Origin: Metallyticus violacea
Taxonomy: Eukaryota > Arthropoda > Insecta > Mantodea > Metallyticidae
NCBI GenBank assembly: GCA_030762175.1
Contig: CM060834.1
Span: 28,960,501 to 29,024,500, forward strand
Reading direction: 5' to 3'
Length of the DNA: 64,000 nucleotides
Below are positions 47,814 through 59,826 of the stretch, in pieces. The notes below the pieces were generated by a model. The model ran no database searches. It was not told the origin of the DNA and saw only the letters and a program-made list of their open reading frames with translations. The number at the start of each line of letters is the position of its first letter. Positions within the stretch are counted from its first letter, which is position 1. The translations under genes and the position numbers were made by a program.

Positions 47814-48140
47814 CTACTTTCTTTTCAGCCTTGAGTGTACTATCAGAACATGATTCGCCTGATCTAAAACTTTTTGATTTTCTAATATTAGTGTTTCAAT
47901 AATTTTGTTTAAACGTGTAGCAATTATTTCTGCATAAATTTTGATGCGAAATTCAACACGCTGGTATATACATCTAATTGTTATGTGTGTTGTAGTTTTA
48001 ATAATAGGATGTATTAGTGCTATGTTCAATTCTTTTAGTATTTTAGAATTTCCACTGGTTCTTAATAATATGATATATTTTTTTGCTTTAGTATGGGGAC
48101 GTCCCTGGGAACAAAATGGCAATGTCAGATACCCATGTGC
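47814..48140 (-). pseudogene. LINE reverse-transcriptase fragment (finger/palm region)
   Basis: The minus-strand frame includes LKELNIALIHPIIKT, a degenerate segment where NYRGISLL would lie, and then YAEIIATRLNKIIETLILEN. These match the start of the LINE reverse-transcriptase domain (P--W--A-I-PI-KK, YK--AK-I--RL). The expected Q-GFR-GRSC motif is changed to Q-VLDQANHVL. The catalytic F-DD segment is not found downstream. A short internal piece of a dead LINE, with no link to the other LINE tails that I can show. Confidence 0.6.
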
Positions 48141-48149
48141 TATTCTGAA

Positions 48150-49150
48150 TAATTCTGTAGAGTGCTAATGGGAGACCTTGTACCACAGAAGGCATGGTTC
48201 ATGAAACATTCGAGGAACCCGTGCTAATGCCAGGTTACGTAAGCAGCTTCCCACACTCATTACCGCCCGATCTCTTATCAGTCAATACAACTGATCATTA
48301 TCCGCCTGATACAGAAGATGTGTGGCCTATTCCAGAAACAGTATTGCGTGGCCATTCCAGGCAGGCGTACCAACAGCGCCCGTTATCCGACGTTGACCCC
48401 TTTTCATGTATAATTTAGCGGTGCAGGGGCAAGAAAGATAGACTCATTTCTAAGTAATTCGACTTAGCCGACTCAGTTTTAGATGGCGCCAACGGGATTT
48501 CGGAGGGTCTTGCTTTTTTTCCCAGTATCTCCCGCCCCAACCCTAACATCTAGTTTCCTTTCCTTTTAATACCGTTATTTGAACTGACAATGTTTTACGA
48601 CCGGAGTTTCGCTCTAACTAGGAAGAACTTTGATTCACATTATTTCGTCTTTCTCTAGGGTTGACTCAGGAGATCTTCATTAGTCTTATGTTTCTCTGTA
48701 TTCTAGAAACACCAACCAGTTATTTTGGTTTAATTATCATCGACATTTTAATATAAGGCTAGAGTGAAATTTGGGGGGAAAAAGTTTATATTTCAAACTT
48801 ATCTTTTATTTTATTATGAAATGTCATATGCTTGTAAATATAGATTATGAAAAAAAATTTGCGACTTCCTTGGGCTCTAGGGGGCGAATTGACTCTATTA
48901 GGTGACTCTTCCTTGAGGTTTACATTTTTTTAAGAAAACAAAATATTTACAATTTTTAACAAATAAAGAGCAATTTTTCTCCAAAACCACACACGTTTTT
49001 ACTTAGTTGGAGGTATAATTTTATATTTTTCTTATATACACCATTTCATGGTCGTAGAAGAAACCAAGGAATGGAGTAAACCCATTTGACTTAGTAAAGA
49101 GGATCATTAATCAATGGAAATATTGGCTATTTAAGTTTTGAGTGTAAAAC
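48150..49150. other. Unassigned DNA
   Basis: A 74-codon frame at 48,194-48,418 (plus) has a non-repetitive peptide rich in Pro, Ser and Asp but no family I know. The rest is AT-rich. Confidence 0.4.
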
Positions 49151-49174
49151 CGAACAAAAAAAAAAAAAAAAGAA

Positions 49175-50070
49175 AAAAATAGAATACAGAACAGAATAGA
49201 AGGAAAATAGATTAGAGTTAAGAAGAACCGATAGAACAGAATAAAATAGAAGAGTATGGAAGAGAATATAGCAGAAATAAATAGTATATATTATAGTAGG
49301 ATAAAATAAAATAGAATAGAGTAGAATAGAATGGAAAAGAATTGAATACAGTAGTGTAGTGTTGAAGAGGATAAAATATAATATAATATAATAACATTGA
49401 ATAGAGTAGAATAGAAAAAATATAGTATACAATAATATATAGTATACAATAAAATAGAACAGAATATAATACAAGAATAGGGTAGTACATGTATATAAGA
49501 ATAGAATAGGGTACAATAGAATAGAGTAGAATAGAATAGAATGTATATAATAAAATAGAGTAGAACATAACAGAACAGTATATAGTATAATAGAATAGAA
49601 TAAATTAGGATAGAAAAGAATAGAGCAGAATAGAAAATAGTAGTATATAATATAATAGAATAGAATAGAATAATACATAATAGAATATGATACAGTGAAA
49701 AGAATGGAATAGAGTAGTATAGAATAGAATAGAATAGAATAGAATAGAATAGAATAGAATAGAGAAAACTAGAATTGAGTAGAACAGAAAAGGGTAGAAC
49801 AGAATAGAACAGAGCAGTATATAATAGAATGGGATAGAACAGAATATAATAGAGTGAAATATAAAAGAATAGAGCTGAATAGAATATAGTAGTAAATAAT
49901 AGAATAAGGTAGGGTAGAAAAGAGTAGAATAGAACGGAATGAAATAGAATAGGATAGGATGAAATACAGTAAAGTAAAATAGAATAGTATAGACAGAGTT
50001 GAGTACAATATAATAGAACCGAGTAGAATGGAATAGAAAGGAGCAGAATAGGATAGAATAGAATGGTTGA
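49175..50070 (+). repeat. Degenerate (AGAAT)n pentanucleotide array
   Basis: Nearly 0.9 kb of AGAAT/AGTAT-type units on the plus strand, almost free of C, with tracts of pure repeat (for example around 49,720-49,760) and many single-base variants. It is preceded by a poly(A) run (49,157-49,171). Because the five codons of the TTCTA cycle contain no stop, the minus strand shows long open frames of 167 and 183 codons; these are artefacts of the repeat, not genes. Confidence 0.95.
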
Positions 50071-50074
50071 TTTA

Positions 50075-50525
50075 AACTGGTAGAGATAATGCCTACTCTT
50101 CCACTCAACCCATTTTAAAAAATGAACACGTTAATAAAATTTCGGTTATAACCAATCACGTTGGTGAATGTAATACAACAATACAAGCAAGTGTAACTAG
50201 TACATGTCTCATTTGAAAATGCATAGATATAAGTAATGTTTATTCTTGCAGTATCTGCACGACCTGACTCATGGAAATCAGTTTTTGAATCTTAAAAAGA
50301 GTCTTTGTAATTGTTTTCTCTTCAAAGCCGTGGAGCAATTCGAACATATTCTATATGACTTAAAAAGCATCTAACTAAAACAACATATCTCTGCATCTAA
50401 ACCAGTCAGCAGTAAACCATAAACAAAAACTGATTTTTAGCCAAACTCTTCAATAACGAATAATAACTGAGCAGAAGCAAAGCTATCATTATTTATAGTG
50501 ACTCTTCCTTAATTACCAGTGATTG
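50075..50525. other. Unassigned DNA
   Basis: AT-rich flank between the pentanucleotide array and the hAT pseudogene; it may contain decayed upstream parts of that transposase but I cannot show it. Confidence 0.4.
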
Positions 50526-50529
50526 TTTA

Positions 50530-51330
50530 CTTTTAAGGATCGTAAATCAACAGACATTCGTTGCAAAGAATTAATTATAAACGTACTTGCTTCTCACTTA
50601 CTCAGTTACTATTAGACATTGCTAACATTATCATAGACGAATGACTAATATAACAGTTACTAAGTTGTTGGCAGTGTGTGTATGGTATTTCAGCACTAAA
50701 GTGAACAAAATTTTGTCAACATTCTTCGGTATTGTTGAACTTGAAAAATGCAATGTCGATGGTATTGTGCAGTGCTTGAAAGAATTGCCCCTAGTGTTAG
50801 ATAAAAAATTCAAGACGTGGGTACACACAACATGTGGTATTAGTAATAGCGCGTATGTTCAAACGAAGGAGGCATTTTAAAGAACTCCCCTGTACTTTGC
50901 ATTTGTCATTCTTTACAGTTAGTGTTATCGCACGCCACAGAACAGACGTTGCCTAGAAACATCGAGTTTCTTATTCGAGAAACTTACAATTGGTTTTCAC
51001 TTGTTGCCTTGCTTACAAAGGAATATATAAACTGTAATAAATACCTCAAATGTGTAACACTCAATGTGTTTTAATCGAATCAGCTGATAATAGTATTCCA
51101 GATCAGTATTATGAATTAACTTTGCATTTTGATCTCGCAAGACAGCAGAATAATTGTTAACCTGCAGAAATATTACACAACAAGAACCCCATTAATAAGA
51201 TCTATTTGTATACTTAAAACAATGTTAGACGAAGTTCAAAGAGTAAATAAACTCTTTGAGTCAGAAAGTGCAGACCCTACTTTGGAAAACATTAGCAAAC
51301 TTGGTGCATTGAATAAGTAGTAGAATTTTA
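50530..51330 (+). pseudogene. hAT-superfamily transposase, decayed
   Basis: The first recognisable block is MTNITVTKLLAVCVWYFS (start at 50,641), then FFGIVELEKCNVDGIV (about 50,725-50,775). They correspond to the first-Asp region of hAT transposases related to ZBED5 and KRAB-A-like domesticated proteins (DEST followed by T-KLLAVCVRYF, then F-GL-ELE-C-A). Further blocks in other frames: CTLHLSFF (for VCHSLQL), NIEFLIRETYNWF (about 50,955-51,000), a decayed CDTRW-SIE-A region (CNTQCVLIESAD), and MLDEVQRVNKLFESESADPT (51,222-51,280). Several stops and frameshifts separate the blocks. The C-terminal dimerisation domain is not seen. The transposase would act on its own element ends in the nucleus. 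Confidence 0.75.
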
Positions 51331-51334
51331 ACAC

Positions 51335-51455
51335 CAGTCCAAAATTGATCCTCATAAAAGTCAACATAGAGGATCACATTGATCCTGCCCCATATTTTTA
51401 TTTATTTGTTAACCACGAGTTAAGGCCATGGTGACTTCTCTTCCATTCTATCAAA
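51335..51455. other. Spacer between hAT and LINE remnants
   Basis: Short AT-rich junction; the LINE 3' end may begin here, but the boundary is not clear. Confidence 0.4.
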
Positions 51456-51459
51456 CGGG

Positions 51460-52470
51460 GGGGGGATAAAACAGCAAAAATACAGATGTAAAATACAACA
51501 TATATCTATGTAAATATTACGTATTTCAATATAATTAGAAAATTGATAAAGTTGGTGTTAAAATTCCTCCTTTTCTTCATTAAATTTTCTTGAGGACAGG
51601 TGGAGAAGAAGAAAAGGAGGCGGAGGAAGAAGAAGAAAGAAACTTAACTGTTGTAATTCCTAAAGTTGAGACGACAATTTAATCCACGCTTAAATTGCTT
51701 TACTGTCCTACAATCTCTGACTTCAAGAGGAAGGGAGTTCCAGATTCTGGGAACTGACACGCTGAATGAGATTGAGCAGAAATGTGTTCGTCGGCGAGTG
51801 ATAGTAAAGTCATATTCCCGGTTCGAGGTCGGGCTAGGTATACGAAACGAGTAACGATATACTGAGAGATGAAGGTACAAAGAATTTTGAACAGGAGCCT
51901 AAGGGAATGGAAAGTCCTACGTTCTTTTGGAGGTAGCCATGACAGTTGAATGGAAGGGGTGTCACATGATTTGCAAGTGTTGAAGACAAAACGAACACAG
52001 GCATTATGAATGTGTTGTAATCTGTCGATCTGCCCAGTATTCAGATTAGAGTACAAGACATCACAATAATCAAAGTGGGACATAACAAGCACTTGAATGA
52101 AATTCTTTTTGAGATTGAGAGGTAGATCTTTTGCTCCATGTTTCAATGTGTGAACCAAACAGAATATTTTATTGCATATATAGGTTATTTGGCTGTGCCA
52201 TTTTAGACGGCAGTTATATAAACATCTAGGTTATATTTTGTTGTGCTGAAATAATTAATTATATCGTTGTTGTACATTACTTGAGTTTATTTTACGTAAG
52301 CCCGTTTATGTCCCATGACTATAGCCTGTGACTTAAGGACAGTAAGTTTTATTCCAGTTTTTTGTGTCCAAAGGGAGACAGAGGTTAGACCTTCGTTTGT
52401 TACATTCACGGCGTCATGGATAGACGAGAAGCGGTGTGAAAGTTTAGTTGTAAATCGCCAGGTATAGGTG
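51460..52470 (-). pseudogene. LINE reverse-transcriptase tail with 3' untranslated region
   Basis: Read 5' to 3' on the minus strand: SHRFSSIHDAVNVTNEGLTS, TQKTGIKLTVLKSQAIVMGH (about 52,300-52,440; the region after the catalytic YADD block); then MVHTLKHGAKDLPLNLKKNF, MSHFDYCDVLYSNLN, QIDRLQHIHNACVRFVF, and WLPPKERRTFHSLRLLFKIL (52,158-51,880); then, after a frameshift near 51,870, SFSVSVPRIWNSLPLEVRDC and VKQFKRGL to the stop near 51,644. These are hallmark C-terminal motifs of arthropod LINEs (DYCDV-Y--L, LQ--QNACVR, S-P-LWN-LP-E-R). The catalytic core and endonuclease are lost by 5' truncation. The 3' untranslated part matches the LINE split by the SINE at 16.3 kb. Confidence 0.85.
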
Positions 52471-52474
52471 GAAT

Positions 52475-53905
52475 TGGAGTGTTTTATTCTTTTGAAATGT
52501 CATTGAAGTACATCATATATAATTTGGTTATTCAATGGAAAATGAGCTAAATTTTCCAATGTTGTCGGAAAATATCAAGAAAAATGTACGAGACAAGCAT
52601 GTAAATTTCACTAAAAATCTCAAAGAAATTCAGATTAGCTTCCTGATAATATATAGTCTTGTTAACGCAATGCATCGGTGAAAATTCTAACTTTTTATTT
52701 CTTACCCTATAAACTTCAAATTTGACCATAATTATGCTATGTTAGTCACAAATATAAAATTTTATGGTTCTATCATGAACAGTTCCCAAGATTTAGTTTT
52801 TAATGTAAAATTTATTTCTTTAATTGTTATATTTTCAAAATGCTCCAAGCGATGAACGGTTTCAAAATTTTGCTTCAAATTTTAAAATTCAGACTTAAAT
52901 AATGAAACTAATTTGGGCTCTTAGGTAGCTGTTAATAGTTTTTATAGAATATTTTTCCTTAATTTTTGGTATAATTTTTTCTCAAAATTTCAATTACATG
53001 CTAAAGAAGCCTTTTATTATTTAATCTTAATTTATATGAAAAAAAGGCCAGATCAGTTTTTTTAAAACTTTTGTATTTATACACAAGTCCTGAAAAGTTA
53101 AAAATAATTAATGAAAAATTCCATTGTGTGCTGCAATTTGAATTTTAATTAAACCTAAAAATCAATTAATAAAATAGATTTTCCCCTGTAGCGTCGTTAT
53201 ATCAATTAATTTCTTGCTAAAATTCTGTTTTAGAAGACGTACTAAACACATTTCATAAACTCTTACATTTCTCTATTGCTTTTCAATTGTCATTACTATA
53301 TTCATAGCCTAAAGGCGAAAGCCAATTCGGTAACAGGCTGTTTAACACTTCAATAGCCCTTTCTATTCTAACATTGTCACACTCAAATTCGTAATTAGAG
53401 TATTTGTCATGCTAATCTTATTAAAAATAAACTTAGGAATAGGATGAAAACAAAAAACTTATCAGCTTTTTTGGTGAAAAGGTTTGCACTTCGTCGTATG
53501 GAGAATTGCTGTTTTTCCTATCACATCCCATCCAGCGTTCTACAACCTGTTGAAACAAAGTGCAGAGGTTGAGAAGCTGGAGTATGTGGTGGAGAGATCT
53601 GACAGTAGAACCGAGTTTGGCGATTTTTATTTTAGCCAATATCATGATGTGAATCAGAATTTCCCTGACTTATAGGTGCCAACATTTGAGATGTCCATCC
53701 TGCAATTAACTGTTTCAACACTAATTCTATGTTTGCTGTGATATGAGATGTCTACTACCTCTATTATGTACCAGACAGTGATTCATCGACCTAGCAAAAC
53801 TAAATCGTAATTATAATTATGTTTTCTTCTCTTATGCACAGTCCTGGAAAAACTGGCACATCTTCACAGAATTTTCTACAATATTTAAACTCACGATATC
53901 ATCTT
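52475..53905. other. AT-rich DNA, nothing recognised
   Basis: Mainly low-complexity AT-rich sequence. Short frames around 53,433-53,675 show no known motif. Confidence 0.4.
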
Positions 53906-53910
53906 TTTAC

Positions 53911-54635
53911 TATGAGGGCTGGTCAAAAAAGACTAAGAATGTTTTTTTACGCTTTTACGCATGCAGTACACTTGGATCGGTCCAGATTGGTGAGGTCTTT
54001 TTCAAAGTATTTTACGTTGAGTTGAATGTAATTGGCCCAACGCGTCTGCCACTTCTGAAACCATCTTTTGACATCTTCAAAATCGCCTCAGCATTTTTCA
54101 CGACGGCCTCGCAAGTACCAAAACGTTCCCACTTAGCTTCTTTTTCAGACAGGGAAAGAGATAAAAGTCACGGGGGGCTAAGTCTGGGGAGTATGGCGGA
54201 TGGGAATACATTCGAAATTCCATACACACTTCCACTCGCACCATCTTTTGTTCAGGAGTCGTGGGAAACCCCTCGCAAACGCGTCTCATGTTCAAGTGAT
54301 CATGCAGAATCGAAAATCTACTGACGTGGAAAATGTGTAACATGTCTGCAAGACTGTTAATTGTTATTTATCGGTCTTCACGAACAATGACGTCAGCTAT
54401 ATTGATCATGGTTTCATTTACTGCTATTGCTCGAGCATCTGGACCGCCTTGCTTTGTTGCTGAAACACGGCTCTCCTTAAATTCCTTAAACCATCGAAGT
54501 GCTGTGGATTGTGACAGAACATCATCTCCATATGTCTGCTGCAACAATCTGTAAACTTCCATGCCGGATTTCTGGAAACGAAAGCAAAACTTCAACGCAG
54601 CATATTGCTCTTCACGAATCAACTCCATTGTTTCA
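53911..54635 (-). pseudogene. mariner transposase, internally deleted
   Basis: The element ends on the left at a TA and tgagggctggtcaaaaaaga, a mariner-like terminal inverted repeat. On the minus strand the transposase starts at MELIREEQYAALKFCFRF (Met at 54,628), followed by VYRLLQQTYGDDVLSQSTAL and RWFKEFKESR (helix-turn-helix). ARAIAVNETMINIADVIVRE, then in another frame SRFSILHDHLNMRRVC and PEQKMVRVEVC follow. The frame then jumps directly to HPPYSPDLAPRDFYLFPCLK and the C-terminal region. About half of the catalytic domain, including the first two catalytic residues, is deleted; the third Asp (DFYLF) remains. No matching right inverted repeat was found; an A-rich tract stands upstream. 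Confidence 0.85.
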
Positions 54636-54656
54636 ACAATGTTTCTTTGCTGTGCG

Positions 54657-54755
54657 CAATAAAAAAAAAAAAAAAAAAAGAAAAGAAAAAAAAAGAAAAG
54701 AAAAAATAAAGAAACAAAAAAAAAAAAAAGAAAGAAAGAAAGAAAGAAAAAGAAA
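54657..54755 (+). repeat. A-rich (AAAAG)n-type low-complexity tract
   Basis: A-rich sequence with regular G interruptions directly upstream of the mariner pseudogene start. It gives lysine-rich or phenylalanine-rich frames that are not coding. Confidence 0.9.
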
Positions 54756-54859
54756 TCCCAGTCTTTGTTCTCTTGCCCTAGTATATTGTGCAATTTACTA
54801 TTTATATTATAAGATACATTCTATCAAAGCTGCTCATCTATCTGAAAAATTGTAGAAAC

Positions 54860-56570
54860 AGGTATTTCCCTCATTTTCATGTAATTAATCATAGACCTTT
54901 GCGCTTTCCATAATACTAGAAAGTATGCATTTTTTTTATCATTTCAGGCAGTCTTATACTGAGATATAAATTTCAGATGAACAAGAAATGGTTCATGAGT
55001 TTAGCGTCTCGCAAAGGAAGGAAATTTTCTTCTTCTACTTTGTTGGTTAACTCAGAAAATTATACAATAATTTTTATAATGAATATTCATTGTCTGTCTT
55101 TGAATAGCAGAAATGCTATAAATATGTAGAAGATTATAAGAAACATAATTTAAATTATTCATTGTGCGCTCAAAATTAATTGCATTACTCTAAATTGATA
55201 TTCACATCCATATTTTATGATCACGTATATAAATAGAGATTACAAAATGCATTCCCTGTAGAAAATATGTCTGTGTTTCACAGAACAGAAAAGGGGATCC
55301 ATTAGATTCATATAACACACAAGTTCATGTTCCAAACTTAATTATTCGTTTTTTACTTCTCGTTTTAGCACGGAAAAGTTGGTAGTACGGTTCGGTTTTA
55401 GTACAACAGGCGTTTCCTTGGAAGTGAGCCAAGTGTGAAAAGGAACAGTTCCATTAAACCAGCACTGAGCTCTCTCAGTAATAACAATAATAAAAAAAAG
55501 TCTTGAAATTTATCAAGCTAAACATGTCATTATCCCGTATATTACTAACAAAATATGCCGGGCGCTTTAGTGATGCCGATGTATAGGCATGAGAGAAAAA
55601 TTTGTGACAACGGTAGCTTTACCTTTTCAAGGAAAAGAAAAGAGAGGTTTCAACAGAATTAAACATCGGAATAGACAGAGAGAAAAAATATAAATGTGCT
55701 TCATATAGCACAAATGGTCAAGGATTTTATTTCAGTGAAAATACTTTGACTTAATTTTGTTTTCCTAGAAGTTTCCTCGCCCTGAAAAGCCGATATCAAG
55801 AATGTTATGTGCCAACGGATTCACGTTTCTTATCCTACGTCATAGTTTATCTCTTTCGTTGTTCTGAAAATCTTTGGTAAACGGCAGGGGATGATAAAAA
55901 ACTTTATGAAAATGAAATAAAGTTGCATTGACTCAGCAAGTGAGTACAGTAAGTACAAATGTGATATTGGCGCCTTGTGTGTAGGTAGTGGGTTTAAACA
56001 TATAAACTGTAATCTCTTGTCAGTTTTAACTTTGCAGTGCTGGCATTCATAATTACAACACACAAAATACTGTATTATGTTTTATTACTTTTAAGTGTAG
56101 AGTGTATTCAATAAAATCTTAAGCAATTAAAGACATTACTATAAAAAGCAATTCTTGTCAAAATATTATTTTCAATTTTTATGAAGGAAAAAAAAAAACT
56201 AGGGCATGTAAATTATAAAATTAAAATAATATATATAACAATAACATATTTTATATGCATAAATTTTTATGCATTACAGTCTGATTAACAATATTGTTAA
56301 ATGTGGAAATGTATGAAGTGGGAAATTTTTGTACTAAAATATATAAATTAAAAATATAAATTAAAATTGCTACGCAATCAGAGATTGTATATACTGCGGC
56401 AACCGTTTAACCCTAATTGAATGTGCGATCTCCGGTAAGAAAGACTGGAGTTAATGTATCGCTGTCTCAGGCAATTGACCTTGCTCATTCGTATTTATCA
56501 TACAAACTGTTTTCAGTTGCAATGCTGTAGGAGACGTACTGCATTTCTGTGCGGAGAGTTTTTTTTTTGT
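54860..56570. other. Unassigned DNA
   Basis: No gene, SINE or transposase remnant recognised; AT-rich with short frames. Confidence 0.4.
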
Positions 56571-56577
56571 GTGTGTG

Positions 56578-56685
56578 TAACGCCCATTTTTACTACTGAG
56601 GCACCATAGGCGGTAAGCACTGATGAAATGAAATGATATATTGGGAAAGGATTTTTTTAAGGAAAGAAACATTCCAGGCTAAGTG
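56578..56685 (-). mobile_element. SINE family II, 3'-end fragment
   Basis: The plus strand reads gtaacgcccatttttactac, tgaggcaccat, gatgaaatgaaatgata, gggaaaggatttttttaagg and cattccaggctaag. These are the complement of the last third of the family II SINE at 16.35-16.62 kb. The tRNA-derived head is missing. Confidence 0.8.
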
Positions 56686-56858
56686 TGCAGAGAGTGAAAT
56701 ACACGCTAGAACAAAGATTTTTTTATGTTTATGTGCAAGTACTGTAGGAGATCATTTCGTGCTAAATTTCCAGAAATAATGCCTTCATAGGGAAGCTGAA
56801 TTTTCATATTAGGTGAAGACAGTTTGAAAATTCAAGGCGTTTTCGTGACAAGAAGCCG

Positions 56859-56860
<2 letters not shown>

Positions 56861-56921
<61 letters not shown>

Positions 56922-56929
56922 AAAAAAAA
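56861..56929 (+). repeat. (CA)n followed by poly(A)
   Basis: About 28 CA units passing into a run of A. Confidence 0.95.
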
Positions 56930-57069
56930 CAAACAAAGATGAAATAAGCTATCAAAGGACTGTTAATATTAATAATAATGAATCTTATATCCGTATACAC
57001 GAGGCCTCATTAAACACAACCCTCAGGTTATCTACATGATGAGACCCCCCAATTCTTATATTTCTTTTA

Positions 57070-57720
57070 TTGGCATTCTTTTTTTTATTGTTCAATCATA
57101 CCCCAATTCTCACATTCTTCTTAACAATTGTAATCCATTTCTCCCTTACACTTCCTAAGCATTTCCCTATCATTTTACTTCTCTTTGTCCCCATATCAAT
57201 CAACATTTTTCGTACTATACTTTCTTTCTTTGGTCATCCTATTTTGCTTCCCACACATCGTTTTCCATCTCTTTACCTCTTCACACTTCAATAATCAACG
57301 AAATAGTCCTTCAGGCTCTACATACAACACACCCATCACCAACTTCTGAGACCATTTAAAAACAATGATCCTACTCGCATCCAGACCAGTCCTTCTCTCC
57401 CAAATTTATTACATTAATCAACACATTTCTCTCCCTCACGCCTTTTTAATTATTCTATACACTTTTAAAGAACTCTTATCTATAAAACTAGCCAAAATCT
57501 CTTCTACATCTTTAATTCTTTGCCTTACTTCCTTCCAAAATGTATGTTCACTTTTTTCTCCAAACTCCCTAAATTCCCCCATGCCAATTTCTTGCAATAT
57601 TTTCCCCACTTCTCCTATCCAACTGTTATCTCTTGTTTTTTCTCTTTGATATTTCATACACTCTTTTAAAACATTGTGGTCTCCTAATTTCATAGCCCTA
57701 TAGCAATATTTTAAATTTCT
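57070..57720 (-). pseudogene. LINE C-terminal domain fragment
   Basis: The minus-strand frame (57,436-57,693) includes SWIGEVGKILQEIGMGEF, EKSEHTFWKEVRQRIKDVEE and SSLKVYRIIKK. This pattern (W---V---L-E-G-GE-W, then KK-V--RI-E-E, then SLK-Y--LK) follows the reverse transcriptase of a group of arthropod LINEs. The continuation toward 57,070 is broken by stops and frameshifts. The reverse-transcriptase core is absent. The Lys/Glu-rich coding strand explains why the plus strand here is pyrimidine-rich and also open (57,365-57,649). Confidence 0.55.
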
Positions 57721-57739
57721 CTCCCCAATAAGCTAAGGC

Positions 57740-59820
57740 TACTCCTTAATAAGCTATCAATTAGAAACTTTTCTTTGAAAATATTTAACATGATTAATCC
57801 AGCAAGTTGGTATATCTGTTGACAGTGCGTATAAAGACACCCAGAGGTTGCATTTTCATCCATGTAATATTACTACTGGATCTGCGCAATATAACCCGTG
57901 AAGGTGCTCAATCAAAATATAAGGGAGGCAGTTTACAATATTCCGGAGGATGATAAAACTCTTTTCAAAAGGATTCAGGTATATCTCAGGAAGGGCAGGC
58001 ACTTTGAGCGTAAACTGTGACGGTAAATAAAATATTAAATACTATTCTACTAATAAAACAACGAGTGCTATGAGTTCCGACTGCGCAGTATGATTTACCT
58101 CGGCAGATGGTGAGACCGTTATGCAGTAACTTCCCGTCACAAAATCAATTTTCGACTGCGTAGCGAAATGAGACGATGTAAAGTTACTACATTCTTATTA
58201 GCAAACCTTCTACTGGCAATGCCATTGTAATATAGATATATCTGAAAGCTTCCAACTGCTTTGCGTGCGCTATATAATATGCGCGTTCGTTTGAATAATT
58301 ATTACATGTGCATTCTTTCTCCTATTTTTCTTATTCTACTTTTACCTTCTATATTGTTAATTTTCCCATTTTTTAAATACGATAAATGCTGCCATTATGC
58401 AGAAATTCTCTCAAATCCCTGCGAACATAATCAAGTTTATGCAGTATCAATGGTCATATATAACATAGATTTTACAACACAGAAGGACCTTCGAGGAAGG
58501 ACATTTAAGTGAGGTGATGGATGCTGTTCATGCCCATTTTGTAGACAAAACTTCGGACTATTTTTGGGGAGTGGGATTGAAATGTTAATTTAAAGATGTG
58601 ACAAGTGTAGTGCAATAAAGGGTAACTATATTGAAAAGTGAAATATAGTTTTTGTCTTTATCATACCTAGAAAATGGTGAGGCCGGAAACTTATGGACCT
58701 ACCCTCGTACTCAAAGTGGAATATTATGCTGCACATTGGCATATACTCATACACAATAAATTATTTAATTGCTCACTATTTCTGTGCAAATAATAATAAC
58801 AATAGCAATAATAATAATCCGTGTTGCGCATTAAAACATAATAATTAATTACTAAGAAGTCGACATAACCTAATTCAAGTTGGAAAAAGTTGTTCCTCCA
58901 TCTTGCTCTTATATGCCGTCATTTGTAACCTTTTACTAATAAATTACATTTTTCGTGGGGTAGAAAATAATAACTCCATCTTATAAAGTACTTGTACTAA
59001 CACACGTTTAATGCGTTATACTATACTTTTGTGAAATAGATCACTGCCTTTTATGTTAATTGTTTCACAGCAATAGGAATATAAATATCAATAGTATATT
59101 TGATGCTACAGGCGAGAACTATATTAACTATATAAAAACACAAGCCGCCATCTGTAGGACAATCAAATAAATAGGTAATTGGTTAAATTCCAGCTCGGAA
59201 TATGTTACCTACCCAATAAAATTTATGAAACAGATAGTTATCGAGTAGATATCTAGACCTTTATACAACCCGATCTCAATCATACAAAACCTCAGGGACA
59301 ATAAAAAGCTTGGCTTCTGTGAAAAAAACTAACTCAAGAAGCCAGTGTCAATTTTCTCAATGCTGTGATAAACAAAACCACAGTTTGCCGTGGTCTATGA
59401 CCTGAAAGGAAGATGAAGTTGCACGCGAGGCTCTAGCACAGAAGATTCCGAGCAGCACAGGATCAGTTAATGTGATTGCTGCTAGGCGACGTCTGCAATT
59501 ACCATGGTCTCCTGCCCTCACAACGCGCTCTTTTTTTGGAACATCAAAAGCCCTGCTTTGTACGTCCTACCGGATACAATTATCGTCTGTCGGGATGGTA
59601 GCGGAATGATGTTATTGACTCGAGAGCGACCTTATTGAGGTCTGCTGAGGGCAAACATAATGATAAACAAGACGATGATTTGCTCTGTTTTTTCCTGGTA
59701 CGCTCTGGGAGAAAGAAGAGAGGTAAGTGAGAAAAATTAGCAGTGATGATAATTTAAAATTAATAAAACTAACTCGAGCAATAAGAGCAATAAACATCAA
59801 GGAAGGGCAACAATTGTTCG
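57740..59820. other. Unassigned DNA
   Basis: No gene or known repeat. A GC-richer segment at 59,390-59,650 has no recognisable protein on either strand. Confidence 0.4.
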
Positions 59821-59826
59821 TACAAT

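Noticed and set aside
48194..48418. 74-codon frame as an exon
   Set aside because: No family resemblance, no clear splice sites and no neighbouring coding segments.
49175..50070. CRISPR-like array
   Set aside because: No regular repeat-spacer structure; it is a simple pentanucleotide repeat in eukaryotic DNA.
49127..50108. Long minus-strand open frames (116, 167 and 183 codons)
   Set aside because: They are translations of the TTCTA repeat, whose codon cycle has no stop; the peptides are only Ser, Tyr, Phe, Leu and Ile runs.
54499..54855. 118-codon plus-strand frame rich in Lys
   Set aside because: It is the antisense of the mariner transposase joined to an A-rich tract.
57365..57649. 94-codon plus-strand frame
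   Set aside because: It is antisense to a LINE C-terminal domain that is the better reading.
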